From contig CAYVDH010000083.1 in the NCBI GenBank assembly GCA_964450355.1, forward strand, positions 1-14,473: DNA of 14,473 bases. Direction: 5' to 3'. The position numbers and the translations under genes were made by a program. The notes below the pieces were generated by a model. That model was given only the letters and a program-made list of their open reading frames with translations. It was not told the DNA's origin and ran no database searches. This document shows, piece by piece, positions 1-8,678 of the stretch. This DNA is from CAYVDH01 sp964450355. Its GTDB lineage: Bacteria; Bacteroidota; Bacteroidia; NS11-12g; UBA955. Every line of letters begins with the position of its first letter. Position 1 is the stretch's first letter.

Positions 1-27
1 TTTAATTTGTTTTGATGTCTTTACTTT

Positions 28-3000
28 ATGAAAGTTAAAAATATTTTTTTCATTTTATTCTTTTCTGTATGGCATTTTAACCCCATTTTCTCATATAATA
101 TTAAAGGAGGTGAAATAAGCTATCAATGGGTGTCTGATAAAAAATATGAAATTAATTTTAATGTTTATAGAAGTTGTAAAAGCTCAGCATTGCCTAATGG
201 TAAATTGTATATATTTGCTAATAACGATTCTTTTGAGCTTAATTATGAGAGAACCTCTATAGAGAGAATTCTCCCTATATGCAACAAAAATAATGAAGCA
301 TGCAGCCCTCAAAATTCTTTTTCTGAAGTAAATGGGATAGAAAAACACAGCTTTAAGGCTTATGTGAATTTAGATGATGTATCATATTCTAATGTTCAAT
401 TTAACTCAATCTGTTATGTTTACTTTGGTTTTAAGTGTGGTAAAACATTCACAACAGTTTTTGATGACCTATATAATGATTTTTACATTGAATGCATGTT
501 AAATTTATGTGCATCTAATCAAAATTCAAGTCCCATATTTTATGAGAATAAAGTATTTAACAGTTTATGTAATACACCATTAACAATTGAATTTACCGCT
601 TTTGATAGCTTAGATAACGATTCAATTGTTTATGAACAAAATGATGCTTATAGGTTTCGCAACAAAATGGTAAAATATGAAAGTCCTTATAGCAAAAAAA
701 CACCAATGACTCCCTTTTGTCCACCAGCTCCAGGCACTATGAATTGTAAGGCTTTACCAAATGCAAAACCTCCTAGGGGTTGTTATTTTAGTTCGGATAT
801 GGGAACAATTATAATTACTACAAGAAATTGTGAGGAACTTGGTTTAATCTCCATATTAGCTAAAGAATATCGTGTGATTAACCATCAAAAAGTATTGATT
901 GGTTATTCAAATATCATTAGAGTGATTGAAGTTTTACAAGACACAAATTATATAGAAACAATAAGAGGTTCTGATAAAATACAAACAAGTTACTACAATA
1001 AAAAAATAGTGCAAAATTACTCAACTTCATTTATGAAAAATAACTATATTCAATTACCAGTAGATAGTTTTTATTTAATCAATAAACCGAATTGGGTTGA
1101 TTATAAAGTAACTCATTATTCAGGTGGAAGTGGATTAGAATTAACTGTTAATTTCCCTGTAGATTTAATTAGTCAATTGAAAAAATGTCCAGCCTATTAT
1201 GATGTAATAATAGTTGCCCAAATGAATGAGTGTAGAACATCAATATTCAAAGAATTGAAAGTGAGAATATACATTAATACTAAAGATAAATTCACAATGC
1301 TTCAAACTTTAATTTATAATGATGAAGATAAAAACAACATTAAAGAGGAACTAGAACCAGCTAAAAAAGGGGAATTATTTATTAAAAACTTAGAAAACAA
1401 CAAGACAAGCATTTACCCTGTAAAAGAAAATGAAATTTTATTTCTACCATTTAATAAATTTGAAGTAAAATATAAATACAAACCTTATGAGATAGGCAAA
1501 TTGAAATTGGATTCATTTAACATAAAATATTACGATAAAAATAGAGTTGAAATTCCTGTTCAACATAAAAGTGGTATTTATGGATATGTGTATCTTGATA
1601 TCAATAAAAACGGTTACCGAGACAATAATGATTTACCTTTAAATAACATATTAATTAAAACACAAAATGAAGCTTATGGATACAGCAATATCGATGGATT
1701 GTACTTTATTGATGTACCAGCAGGAAATTATGAATTAAAAGCCGAATTAAATGGAAATAAGTACATTAACTTTGGAGATGTCCATGTTGAATTATTCGAA
1801 AATCAATGTTCTTATAATAATGATATTTTATTATTGAAAGGAGATAATTACAATGAAGATTTAAGTTTATTTATAAACACAAATATTCAAATTAATAGGG
1901 GTAGCAGTGATAAGTTCAAAATTGAAGTTCATAATGTAGGTAATGTTCAATCAAATAAAACTAAACTTGTATTAGATTTTTATAAAAATTCAACTATTAA
2001 AATTAATTCTTTTGATGTTAATTTTAATTCTAGTGAAATTGAAATACCCAGTATAGAGCCTGGTCAAAAATACAAAACAGAATTTAATTTGTATATAAAT
2101 GAAAATCTATTTAATAGAAATGACAACCTTTTAGTTAAGGCAAATATTATCAATTCAGATGACGACAGAGCCAATAATGAAAAAGAAATTCTGATAAAGG
2201 TGGTAGCTCCTCATGACCCCAATGACATTTCAATTATTAGTGACACTTTTAAAACACAATTAGATAATCACATTGCTTATCAAGTTAGATTTCAAAATAC
2301 AGGAGATGTAAATGCAAGAAATGTGTTAGTTACTGACACGGTTGACATTGATATATTTAATTTCGAAAAATTCAAATTAGAATCTTTAGATTTTCCTTGT
2401 GCAGTCTATTTCATAGGAAATGTGATTCATTTTTATTTTGAAGGCATTAATTTACCTCCACTAAAAACACATGGTAGTCAAAGTATTTTCACTTTTAATT
2501 TTAATATTGGTTTAAATTCTAAAACTAACCAAGAAAAAAGTTTTAAAAAAAGAGTCTCCATTTTCTTTGACTTTGAAGAACCTATAATTACAAATTGGTC
2601 AATTGGCACTATTGTAAGTCCTATTGAATTAAAGAAATCTAATCAAATATGGTGTACTAATCAAAAACAAAAGATTTTTTTACATTCAAAATTTAAATTA
2701 CAAGACGAAACTAAAATAAACATTGAAATTAGCGATGAATTTGGGCAATTTAATCAATATTATTTAATCGAAAATCTTCCCTTTAATCAAAAAGACAGTT
2801 TGATATTAAAATTACCTCCAAATTTAAAAAATGGAAATTATAAAATTAGAGCAAAAACCACTTTCCCTTATACAACTAACATTTCAGAAAGTGGTATATT
2901 AGAAATGGAAATTCAAAATTATAATCCTAGTAAACCAATTTCTAATTTAATTAACAATGAAATTTGTTCTAATGTTCCACTCATATTAAATTTCGAAAAT

Positions 3001-3927
3001 AGTGACAATTCTATTGAAATAAAAAAGAATAAACTATTGGTATCTAATCAAAATTCATCTGAGGTGAATTTAGGATTTACTTTAGAAAACGATTTTTTTG
3101 AAATAATAACAACATCTAAAAATGGAAATTGTAAAAGTGTTGAAGAAATATCTCCTAATGTAATTTCAATTCCGAATTTATCGGTCAAAATACTTAATCC
3201 CAAAATTAAATATTGCCTTGATGATTCAGCATACTTTCAACTTATATCCGACAATGAAATAGTATCAAATATAAATGGAAACCAAGAAATTTTGAATCAA
3301 AAAAATATGATTTTACCAATAGCGATGAATCAAAATAAAACTATCAGTTTTGAATCAATAAATCCAAAAGGATGTAAAAACATTACTGATACATTTACAT
3401 TAAATCAATCACCAAATCCAAATTCAGAATTTGAAATAGAAAAAAACATTAACAAGAATAAATCATTTGACTTAAAATTGAGTCCTAAAACTAAAAATTA
3501 TTATAGCTACCTATGGATATGGGAACAAAATAGCAAATTAAATCAAGAATATTCGAGCGAAATTGTCATTCATTCAACATCTGAATCTCCAGTTAAAATT
3601 AAGTTAGTAACTAAAGATTCATTTGGTTGCCAATCTGAAACATCTGAAACAATTAAAACGGAATTGTATTCACATGTTTTTATTCCTAATTCCATTAGTT
3701 TTTCAAATAAAGACGGCATAAACGATTGCTTTACAGTCATAACAGAAGAGACTGTTTTGAATTATCACATTGAAATTTACAATAATTGGGGGCAAAAAGT
3801 GTTTGAACAAAACAATTATAATTCTTTGTGGTGTCCCGATTTAATAGGAAATTACACCTACATTATTCAATTTAATGATTTAGAAAATCATCAATATAAA
3901 TTTACAGGAGTAATCAGCGTATTGTAA
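28..3927 (+). CDS. Large secreted surface protein with type IX secretion (CHU_C) C-terminal domain
   Basis: This 1299-residue protein is probably exported across the inner membrane and then through the type IX system to the cell surface or medium. Residues 1-22 form a signal peptide. The next ~300 residues start with a GGEISYQW motif, are cysteine-rich, and resemble the N-terminal module of many Bacteroidota PKD/gliding-type proteins. Residues ~517-605 are an SdrD/Cna-B-like domain (GYVYLDINKNG, DGLYFIDVPAGNYEL). Residues ~620-725 look like a CARDB/DUF11-type strand domain. Residues ~728-858 match DUF7619 (HDPND, RFQNTGD, FFDFEEPIITN). Residues ~860-1210 look like poorly conserved Ig-like modules. 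Residues 1217-1299 are the CHU_C sorting domain (KDGIND, YNNWGQKVFE). The ligand is unknown; adhesin or gliding-associated matrix protein is plausible. The ATG at 28 is chosen because the signal peptide follows it directly. Only 27 bases precede it, so its promoter lies outside or cannot be judged. Confidence 0.85.
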   Translation: MKVKNIFFILFFSVWHFNPIFSYNIKGGEISYQWVSDKKYEINFNVYRSCKSSALPNGKLYIFANNDSFELNYERTSIERILPICNKNNEACSPQNSFSEVNGIEKHSFKAYVNLDDVSYSNVQFNSICYVYFGFKCGKTFTTVFDDLYNDFYIECMLNLCASNQNSSPIFYENKVFNSLCNTPLTIEFTAFDSLDNDSIVYEQNDAYRFRNKMVKYESPYSKKTPMTPFCPPAPGTMNCKALPNAKPPRGCYFSSDMGTIIITTRNCEELGLISILAKEYRVINHQKVLIGYSNIIRVIEVLQDTNYIETIRGSDKIQTSYYNKKIVQNYSTSFMKNNYIQLPVDSFYLINKPNWVDYKVTHYSGGSGLELTVNFPVDLISQLKKCPAYYDVIIVAQMNECRTSIFKELKVRIYINTKDKFTMLQTLIYNDEDKNNIKEELEPAKKGELFIKNLENNKTSIYPVKENEILFLPFNKFEVKYKYKPYEIGKLKLDSFNIKYYDKNRVEIPVQHKSGIYGYVYLDINKNGYRDNNDLPLNNILIKTQNEAYGYSNIDGLYFIDVPAGNYELKAELNGNKYINFGDVHVELFENQCSYNNDILLLKGDNYNEDLSLFINTNIQINRGSSDKFKIEVHNVGNVQSNKTKLVLDFYKNSTIKINSFDVNFNSSEIEIPSIEPGQKYKTEFNLYINENLFNRNDNLLVKANIINSDDDRANNEKEILIKVVAPHDPNDISIISDTFKTQLDNHIAYQVRFQNTGDVNARNVLVTDTVDIDIFNFEKFKLESLDFPCAVYFIGNVIHFYFEGINLPPLKTHGSQSIFTFNFNIGLNSKTNQEKSFKKRVSIFFDFEEPIITNWSIGTIVSPIELKKSNQIWCTNQKQKIFLHSKFKLQDETKINIEISDEFGQFNQYYLIENLPFNQKDSLILKLPPNLKNGNYKIRAKTTFPYTTNISESGILEMEIQNYNPSKPISNLINNEICSNVPLILNFENSDNSIEIKKNKLLVSNQNSSEVNLGFTLENDFFEIITTSKNGNCKSVEEISPNVISIPNLSVKILNPKIKYCLDDSAYFQLISDNEIVSNINGNQEILNQKNMILPIAMNQNKTISFESINPKGCKNITDTFTLNQSPNPNSEFEIEKNINKNKSFDLKLSPKTKNYYSYLWIWEQNSKLNQEYSSEIVIHSTSESPVKIKLVTKDSFGCQSETSETIKTELYSHVFIPNSISFSNKDGINDCFTVITEETVLNYHIEIYNNWGQKVFEQNNYNSLWCPDLIGNYTYIIQFNDLENHQYKFTGVISVL

Positions 3928-4025
3928 TGAAATAAGACATTTATTGTGATTTAAACAATTCAATTAAAAAAAACATTTAAAGTCCTCATAGGGGTATTTT
4001 CATTTTCGATTGTCATAAGGGCAAA
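3928..4025 (+). promoter_or_regulatory. Intergenic leader of the receptor operon, with a repeated TCATARGGG motif
   Basis: These 98 bases separate the surface-protein gene from the receptor gene and contain no TTTG, so no standard Bacteroidota -7 element. TCATAGGGG (3986-3994) and TCATAAGGG (4013-4021) match at 8 of 9 bases and start 27 bases apart. The second copy abuts the start codon, and its AAGGG could act as a weak ribosome binding site. Lack of the housekeeping motif would fit use of another sigma factor, such as the ECF factor encoded downstream, but this is only a suggestion. No convincing terminator for the upstream gene is visible. Confidence 0.3.
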
Positions 4026-6368
4026 ATGAAAAAAATATCTTTATTTATACTGCAATTTTTAGCCTTTTATTCTGTTTTAAATTCTCAAAATTATAATCAA
4101 AACATAAAAGGGACTGTTACTGATAAAAACCTAAATTCTCCTATCGAAGGGGCTGTTGTTTCTATTGATGTTGACTCCAATTACATTGTTACAACCAATA
4201 AATCTGGTCAGTTTGAATTTAAAGACATTCCTGTAGGAAGGATTAAAATAGTTGTTCATCATATCCAATACCAAGATGTGTCAATGCCCAATTTGCTTTT
4301 AACCAGCGGCAAAGAATTGGTAGTAAATGTTCAAATGGAAGAAGGATTTAAATCCATTAAAGGTGTAAGCATTAAAAATAAAAATTCAAAATCCAAAAAC
4401 ATCAACGACATGTCTGTTGTAAGTGCTCGTACTTTTTCTGTAGAAGAAACTCAAAAATTTGCAGCAGCAGTCAACGACCCAGCTCGAATGGTCACTTCTT
4501 TTGCAGGTGTAATTGCCTCAGACGATGGAAACAATACCATTGTAATAAGAGGAAACTCCCCTACTGGTTTGTTGTGGCGCATGGAAGGTATAGATATACC
4601 AGGCCCTAATCATTTTTCAAGCTTTAATGGTTCAGGTGGTGGCATTTCTATTTTAAGTGCTCAATTGATGGCTAATTCTGAATTCATGACTGGGGCCTTT
4701 GCAGCTGAATATGGCAATGCCCTAAGCGGAGTGTTTGATATTAAATTAAGAAAAGGGAATGAGAAAAAAAGAGAATACACATTTCAAGCCGGTGTATTAG
4801 GTATAGATTTAGCTGCCGAAGGACCATTAAGTAAAAAAGGAGGCAGTTATTTAGTTAATTACAGGTATTCCACTTTAGGTTTATTACAAAAAATGGGAAT
4901 TGATATTTTTGGAAATACTCAGTTTCAAGATTTGTCTTTTAATGTTCATTTGCCTAAAAAGAAAATTGGAAACATCTCTTTCTTTGGTTTTGCAGGATTG
5001 AGCAACCAAATACACAAAGCTGAAAAAGACTCAAGTTTATGGAAACTTAAAAGCGATAGGTATAATTATTTTTACGGGAGCAATACCTTTGTTTTAGGCT
5101 CTAACCATTTTACAACCATCAATAAAAATGCTAGCATAAAAACTGCAGTTTTGTTTTCTCACAATGCCTTGAAAGATAAAGGAGAATTCTATAAAACAAA
5201 TTACACTACCACTTACATTCATTGGAAAAACAGTGTCATTAATTCAAAAATCGCCATCAACAGTTCGCTCAATTACAAATTGTCATCACGCCTACATTTA
5301 AGAACTGGAATCATAGGAAATTATTGGTTGTACAAAACTGAAAGCAAATCATTAGACAGCAATGACATCCTAAGAACTTATCTTGAAAATGAAGGCAACA
5401 CAAGTTATTTTCAAACTTATGCCCAATTGAAATACAAAGCTTCTGAAAAATTAAATCTTTTTCTAGGATTTCACAGTATTTATTTGTTGTTGAATAATGA
5501 CAAAACCATAGAGCCAAGAGCATCTATGCGATATAATATCAACAAAAAACAAGTGGCTAGCATTGGCTATGGTTTGCACAGTCAACTTCAATTGCCTTCA
5601 TTATACTTTGTTAAAGCCTTGAACCAAAATAACGAAAATGTATTTGTCAATAAAAATTTAAAGACTAACAAAGCTCACCATTTGGTATTGTCTTATGAAT
5701 ACACCATAAAAAATCACACCAGGTTAAAATTAGAGCCTTATTTTCAATATTTATTTGATATTCCAATAGGTAAAGACTCTAACACCACTTTGTCTGCATT
5801 GAATTTTGCTTATGGTCCTCAAACTGTTGCCATGGTTAATAAAGGCAAAGGTAGAAATTACGGTGTAGAACTTACTGTTGAAAGATTTTTAAACAAGGGT
5901 TTATATTATTTGTTTTCTGCATCATTGTATCAAAGTGAATACAAAACTACTAGCAACAAATGGTACAATACCAGATTCAATGGCAATACTGCTTTCTCAT
6001 TTACAGGCGGTAAAGAAATCAAATTAAAAGGCGATAAACGTTTACTAGGTTTCAATGTTAAAGTACTGGCTTATGGTGGCTACAGAGAAACTCCTATCGA
6101 TTTAGATAAATCAAAATTATACGGAGAAGCTATGCCCTATGAAAACAGACCTTTTGAATTGCAATTGCCTGCTTATTTCAGAACAGATTTGAAAGTAAGC
6201 TACAGATTGAATCACAAAAAATTCAACAGCGTTTGGAGCTTAGACATACAAAATGCTAGCAATAGAAAAAACATTGGTGGTAGAGATTACGATGCAGAAA
6301 CCAATACCATTAAAGACTGGTATCAAACTCCTTTGATTCCAATATTAAGTTATAAAATAGAATTTTAA
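4026..6368 (+). CDS. TonB-dependent outer-membrane receptor with carboxypeptidase-like N-terminal domain, no STN
   Basis: A 780-residue outer-membrane receptor that should import or sense an unidentified substrate using TonB energy. Residues 1-20 are a signal peptide. Residues 26-107 are a carboxypeptidase D regulatory-like (Ig-fold) domain starting NIKGTVTDKN. Residues ~140-240 are the plug, with AAAVNDPARM (146-155), IRGNSPTGLLWRMEGIDIP (174-192) and EYGNALSGVFDIK (228-240). The rest is strand-rich and ends in the terminal phenylalanine typical of outer-membrane barrels (SYKIEF). It is much shorter than SusC proteins (~1000 residues) and no SusD gene is adjacent, so a glycan-uptake role is not supported. 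It lacks the STN signalling domain of FecA-like receptors. The head-GIN lipoprotein gene follows after 12 bases, implying one transcript. The ATG at 4026 directly precedes the signal peptide. Family assignment is firm; substrate is unknown. Confidence 0.9.
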   Translation: MKKISLFILQFLAFYSVLNSQNYNQNIKGTVTDKNLNSPIEGAVVSIDVDSNYIVTTNKSGQFEFKDIPVGRIKIVVHHIQYQDVSMPNLLLTSGKELVVNVQMEEGFKSIKGVSIKNKNSKSKNINDMSVVSARTFSVEETQKFAAAVNDPARMVTSFAGVIASDDGNNTIVIRGNSPTGLLWRMEGIDIPGPNHFSSFNGSGGGISILSAQLMANSEFMTGAFAAEYGNALSGVFDIKLRKGNEKKREYTFQAGVLGIDLAAEGPLSKKGGSYLVNYRYSTLGLLQKMGIDIFGNTQFQDLSFNVHLPKKKIGNISFFGFAGLSNQIHKAEKDSSLWKLKSDRYNYFYGSNTFVLGSNHFTTINKNASIKTAVLFSHNALKDKGEFYKTNYTTTYIHWKNSVINSKIAINSSLNYKLSSRLHLRTGIIGNYWLYKTESKSLDSNDILRTYLENEGNTSYFQTYAQLKYKASEKLNLFLGFHSIYLLLNNDKTIEPRASMRYNINKKQVASIGYGLHSQLQLPSLYFVKALNQNNENVFVNKNLKTNKAHHLVLSYEYTIKNHTRLKLEPYFQYLFDIPIGKDSNTTLSALNFAYGPQTVAMVNKGKGRNYGVELTVERFLNKGLYYLFSASLYQSEYKTTSNKWYNTRFNGNTAFSFTGGKEIKLKGDKRLLGFNVKVLAYGGYRETPIDLDKSKLYGEAMPYENRPFELQLPAYFRTDLKVSYRLNHKKFNSVWSLDIQNASNRKNIGGRDYDAETNTIKDWYQTPLIPILSYKIEF

Positions 6369-6380
6369 AAACAATACATC

Positions 6381-7103
6381 ATGAAAAAAATACCATTATT
6401 TGCAATCCTTTTAACCCTTTTGATAGCCTCTTGCAGTAAAGAAAGATTTGGAATTAAAGGCGAAGGTCCGACAGTATCAGAAACACGACAAATAAACAAT
6501 TTTAACGGAGTTGATTTAAGTGTATCTGCCTATGTTGAAATCATTAAAGACAGTACATTTAAAGTTGAAATAAATGCTCAAAGAAATGTATTAGACATCA
6601 TTGAAACTAAAATCATCAATTCTAATTTAGAAATTGGTTTAAAAAAACACAGCCTATTGCGACAACATGAACCAATTAAAATAAAAATATACATGCCTCA
6701 AGTTTATCATTTAGATGTTTCTGGAAGTGGTAAAATAGAATGTAAACTTCCTTTTCAGTCAGATAACATGTCATTAAACATCAGTGGCAGTGGGGAAATT
6801 CAATACATAGGTCAGGTAAAAAACAACTTAAATGCCGAAATAAGTGGCTCAGGTAAAATGTATCTGTATTCTGATGCCGTTTGCAATCAAACCAATATCA
6901 GTATCAGTGGATCGGGCAGCATAGATGCACAAACATTTAAAACCAACTATTCGAATGTCAACATCAGCGGATCTGGAAGCCTAAAACAGGAAATCAATAC
7001 AGAAATTAATGGTAGCATTTCGGGAAGTGGCAATATTTATTACTGGGGTAATCCCAAAGTAAATGTTTCCGTAAGTGGAAGTGGCAGGGTCAAGAGAATG
7101 TAA
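6381..7103 (+). CDS. Head-GIN domain (DUF2807) lipoprotein
   Basis: A 240-residue predicted lipoprotein of unknown function. Residues 1-17 are a lipoprotein signal and I15-A16-S17-C18 is the lipobox, so Cys18 should be lipidated. The following Ser-Lys-Glu is mildly like the short polar/acidic tags that send some Bacteroidota lipoproteins to the cell surface, so exposure is possible but unproven. The body matches DUF2807, also called putative auto-transporter adhesin head GIN domain. Seven SGSG motifs begin at residues 114, 135, 155, 176, 196, 214 and 232, in the pattern (V/I)SGSGx(I/M/L/V), as expected for successive rungs of a beta-helix. Length is normal for the family and the gene is intact. 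It starts 12 bases after the receptor stop codon, so the two products may act together at the outer membrane. The adhesin name comes from the family label, not from anything specific here. Confidence 0.88.
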   Translation: MKKIPLFAILLTLLIASCSKERFGIKGEGPTVSETRQINNFNGVDLSVSAYVEIIKDSTFKVEINAQRNVLDIIETKIINSNLEIGLKKHSLLRQHEPIKIKIYMPQVYHLDVSGSGKIECKLPFQSDNMSLNISGSGEIQYIGQVKNNLNAEISGSGKMYLYSDAVCNQTNISISGSGSIDAQTFKTNYSNVNISGSGSLKQEINTEINGSISGSGNIYYWGNPKVNVSVSGSGRVKRM

Positions 7104-7112
7104 ATTTTTAAC

Positions 7113-7120
7113 TAAGTTTG
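7113..7120 (+). promoter_or_regulatory. Possible internal promoter (-7 element TAAGTTTG) before the sigma-factor gene
   Basis: TAAGTTTG is a perfect match to the Bacteroidota -7 consensus TAnnTTTG and ends 20 bases before the ATG at 7141, giving a plausible short leader. There is no good TTTG about 20 bases upstream, where the coding end of the lipoprotein gene lies. In such AT-rich DNA the 8-mer occurs by chance roughly once per 1-2 kb per strand (rough estimate), so this remains tentative. Confidence 0.3.
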
Positions 7121-7140
7121 AAGCAATTTTTATAAAATTA

Positions 7141-7707
7141 ATGGGAGTAGTAATCAGTTTAAAGCCAGCATTGTTTAGTGATGAGGAAGAATTTAAACTT
7201 GTTTTTAGGCAACACTATCAATCCTTGTGTCAATATGCTTATCATTTTTTAAATGACTTAGACATGGCAGAAGAAATAGTACAAAATACTTGGGTAAAAC
7301 TATGGGAAAAAAGAAATGAAATAACAATAGAAGGTACTTTAAAATCTTATGTCTATAAAATGGTGTACAATGCATCGATGAATGAAATAAAAAGAAATAA
7401 AATGAAACAAACAATGGCACAAATGAATCCAATGAACGAGAGCAATGTGTATCAAACAAACATCAAAGAACTTGAGATACAAATAGAAAAAGCACTGAAT
7501 AAACTGCCAGAACAATGCCGTTTAATTTTTAAAATGAGTAGATTTCAAGATTTAAAATACCGAGAAATTGCCGATGTTCTGAACATCTCTATAAAAACTG
7601 TAGAAAATCAAATGGGTAAAGCTTTGAAATTGATGAGAGAAAATCTGACTGAATATTTAACCGTTGTTACTGCTTTGTTATCTTTAATTTTTAATCCATT
7701 TAAATGA
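7141..7707 (+). CDS. ECF-family RNA polymerase sigma-70 factor, Bacteroidota type
   Basis: An alternative sigma factor of 188 residues that should direct RNA polymerase to a small regulon when released by the FecR protein encoded next. Region 2 covers residues ~18-85, with DMAEEIVQNTWVKLWEK (41-57) as the conserved 2.2 helix. Region 4 covers ~115-170, with LPEQCR (122-127) and a helix-turn-helix in YREIADVLNISIKTVENQ (140-157). The last ~20 residues are hydrophobic, as in the Bacteroidota family TIGR02985. I chose the ATG at 7141. An upstream in-frame GTG at 7075 would add 22 residues unlike the family and overlap the lipoprotein gene by 29 bases, whereas 188 residues is the usual length. The stop codon overlaps the next start in ATGA (7704-7707), implying coupled translation. 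Control of its own operon is common for this family but not shown here. Confidence 0.92.
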   Translation: MGVVISLKPALFSDEEEFKLVFRQHYQSLCQYAYHFLNDLDMAEEIVQNTWVKLWEKRNEITIEGTLKSYVYKMVYNASMNEIKRNKMKQTMAQMNPMNESNVYQTNIKELEIQIEKALNKLPEQCRLIFKMSRFQDLKYREIADVLNISIKTVENQMGKALKLMRENLTEYLTVVTALLSLIFNPFK

Positions 7708-8678
7708 ACCCTATGAAAGAAGATATATTAGTAAAATACATTGTAGGTGAAGCTGAAGAGCATGAGATTACGATGGTAAATCAATGGCTAGCTGAAACCG
7801 ATGAGAATAAAACGCAATTTCAGGAACTTAAAAATATCTGGGATAAAAGCGCAGCATTGAAAGACAACAAAAAAGTAGATGTAGAAAAAGCTTTGGAAAA
7901 AGTAATGTTTAGAACTCAAGAATTGACCGTTAAAAAATTCAATTGGAATGCCCTTTACAAATTAGCTGCATCACTTATTTTAATAGCAAGTGCAACTATT
8001 GCCCTGTTCTATTTTTCATCTAATAATAATCCAATTGTACTAGCAAATAATGACTCGGAAAATATAAAAACAATAAGCCTTTCTGATTCCAGCAAATTGA
8101 CTTTGAAAGCCAATACCAAGCTTAGCTATAACAACAAATTTGGCATAGACAATAGAGCAATTTTATTAGAAAAAGGCACAGTATTTTTTAAAGTTAAAAA
8201 AAATCAAACCATGCCTTTCATCATTTCTTGTGATGAGACTACAATAACTGTAGTAGGTACAGAATTTGAAGTTAAAAAAACAAGTGATTTTGTTACTGTG
8301 TTTGTACACGAAGGGAAAGTAAAGTTCAGCCAAGCTAATCAAGAGATATTTATCAGCAAAGGAATGAAGTATCAATATGATATTAAAAACAAATCAATAA
8401 AATCTATAGACAACATCAATGAGACTGAGATGTCTTATGCTACAGGTGTTTTTGATTTTAATCAAATGAATTTAAAACAAGTCATAGACCAATTAAATGA
8501 ATATTACCATTGCAAAATTCAAATTGACCCTAAAAACAAATCCTTAGAAAACATCACTCTTACTTCAAAATTTAAAAACAATTCCTTGGAAGAAGTTATA
8601 CAAATTTTGGAACTTACTCTTGATGTCAAACTTTTAAAAATTTCTGAAAAAGAATACCTTATTACGGATAAAAAATGA
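7704..8678 (+). CDS. FecR-type transmembrane anti-sigma factor with DUF4974 tail
   Basis: A 324-residue inner-membrane protein expected to hold the neighbouring ECF sigma factor until a periplasmic signal arrives. Residues 1-80 are the cytoplasmic anti-sigma region, beginning with the typical MKEDILVKYIVGEA pattern. Residues ~86-104 are one membrane helix (AASLILIASATIALFYF). Residues ~120-225 are the periplasmic FecR domain, including LEKGTVFFKV, VVGTEFEVK and VFVHEGKVKF. Residues ~250-324 are DUF4974, the part that in FecR homologues contacts the STN domain of the outer-membrane partner. It may start at 7704, overlapping the sigma stop codon, or at the ATG at 7713; the overlap makes 7704 more attractive. 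It overlaps the STN gene in a second ATGA. Nothing suggests truncation. Confidence 0.92.
   Translation: MNPMKEDILVKYIVGEAEEHEITMVNQWLAETDENKTQFQELKNIWDKSAALKDNKKVDVEKALEKVMFRTQELTVKKFNWNALYKLAASLILIASATIALFYFSSNNNPIVLANNDSENIKTISLSDSSKLTLKANTKLSYNNKFGIDNRAILLEKGTVFFKVKKNQTMPFIISCDETTITVVGTEFEVKKTSDFVTVFVHEGKVKFSQANQEIFISKGMKYQYDIKNKSIKSIDNINETEMSYATGVFDFNQMNLKQVIDQLNEYYHCKIQIDPKNKSLENITLTSKFKNNSLEEVIQILELTLDVKLLKISEKEYLITDKK

Noticed and set aside
1..27. TTAATTTG (2-9) as a promoter for the first gene
   Set aside because: It mismatches TAnnTTTG at the A position and no upstream sequence is available to test a -33 element.
5311..5523. Minus-strand short frame inside the receptor gene
   Set aside because: Lies entirely within the barrel-coding region and shows no domain. 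Similar minus-strand frames at 7205-7459, 8166-8375, 9449-9640, 10819-11007 and 13186-13392 were dropped for the same reason.
4026..6368. Reading the receptor as a SusC-type glycan importer
   Set aside because: It is ~200 residues shorter than SusC proteins, has a different plug signature and no SusD gene next to it.
7075..7140. Upstream GTG-started extension of the sigma factor
   Set aside because: It overlaps the end of the lipoprotein gene by 29 bases, gives residues unlike the family, and makes the protein longer than usual. The ATG at 7141 gives the normal 188 residues.
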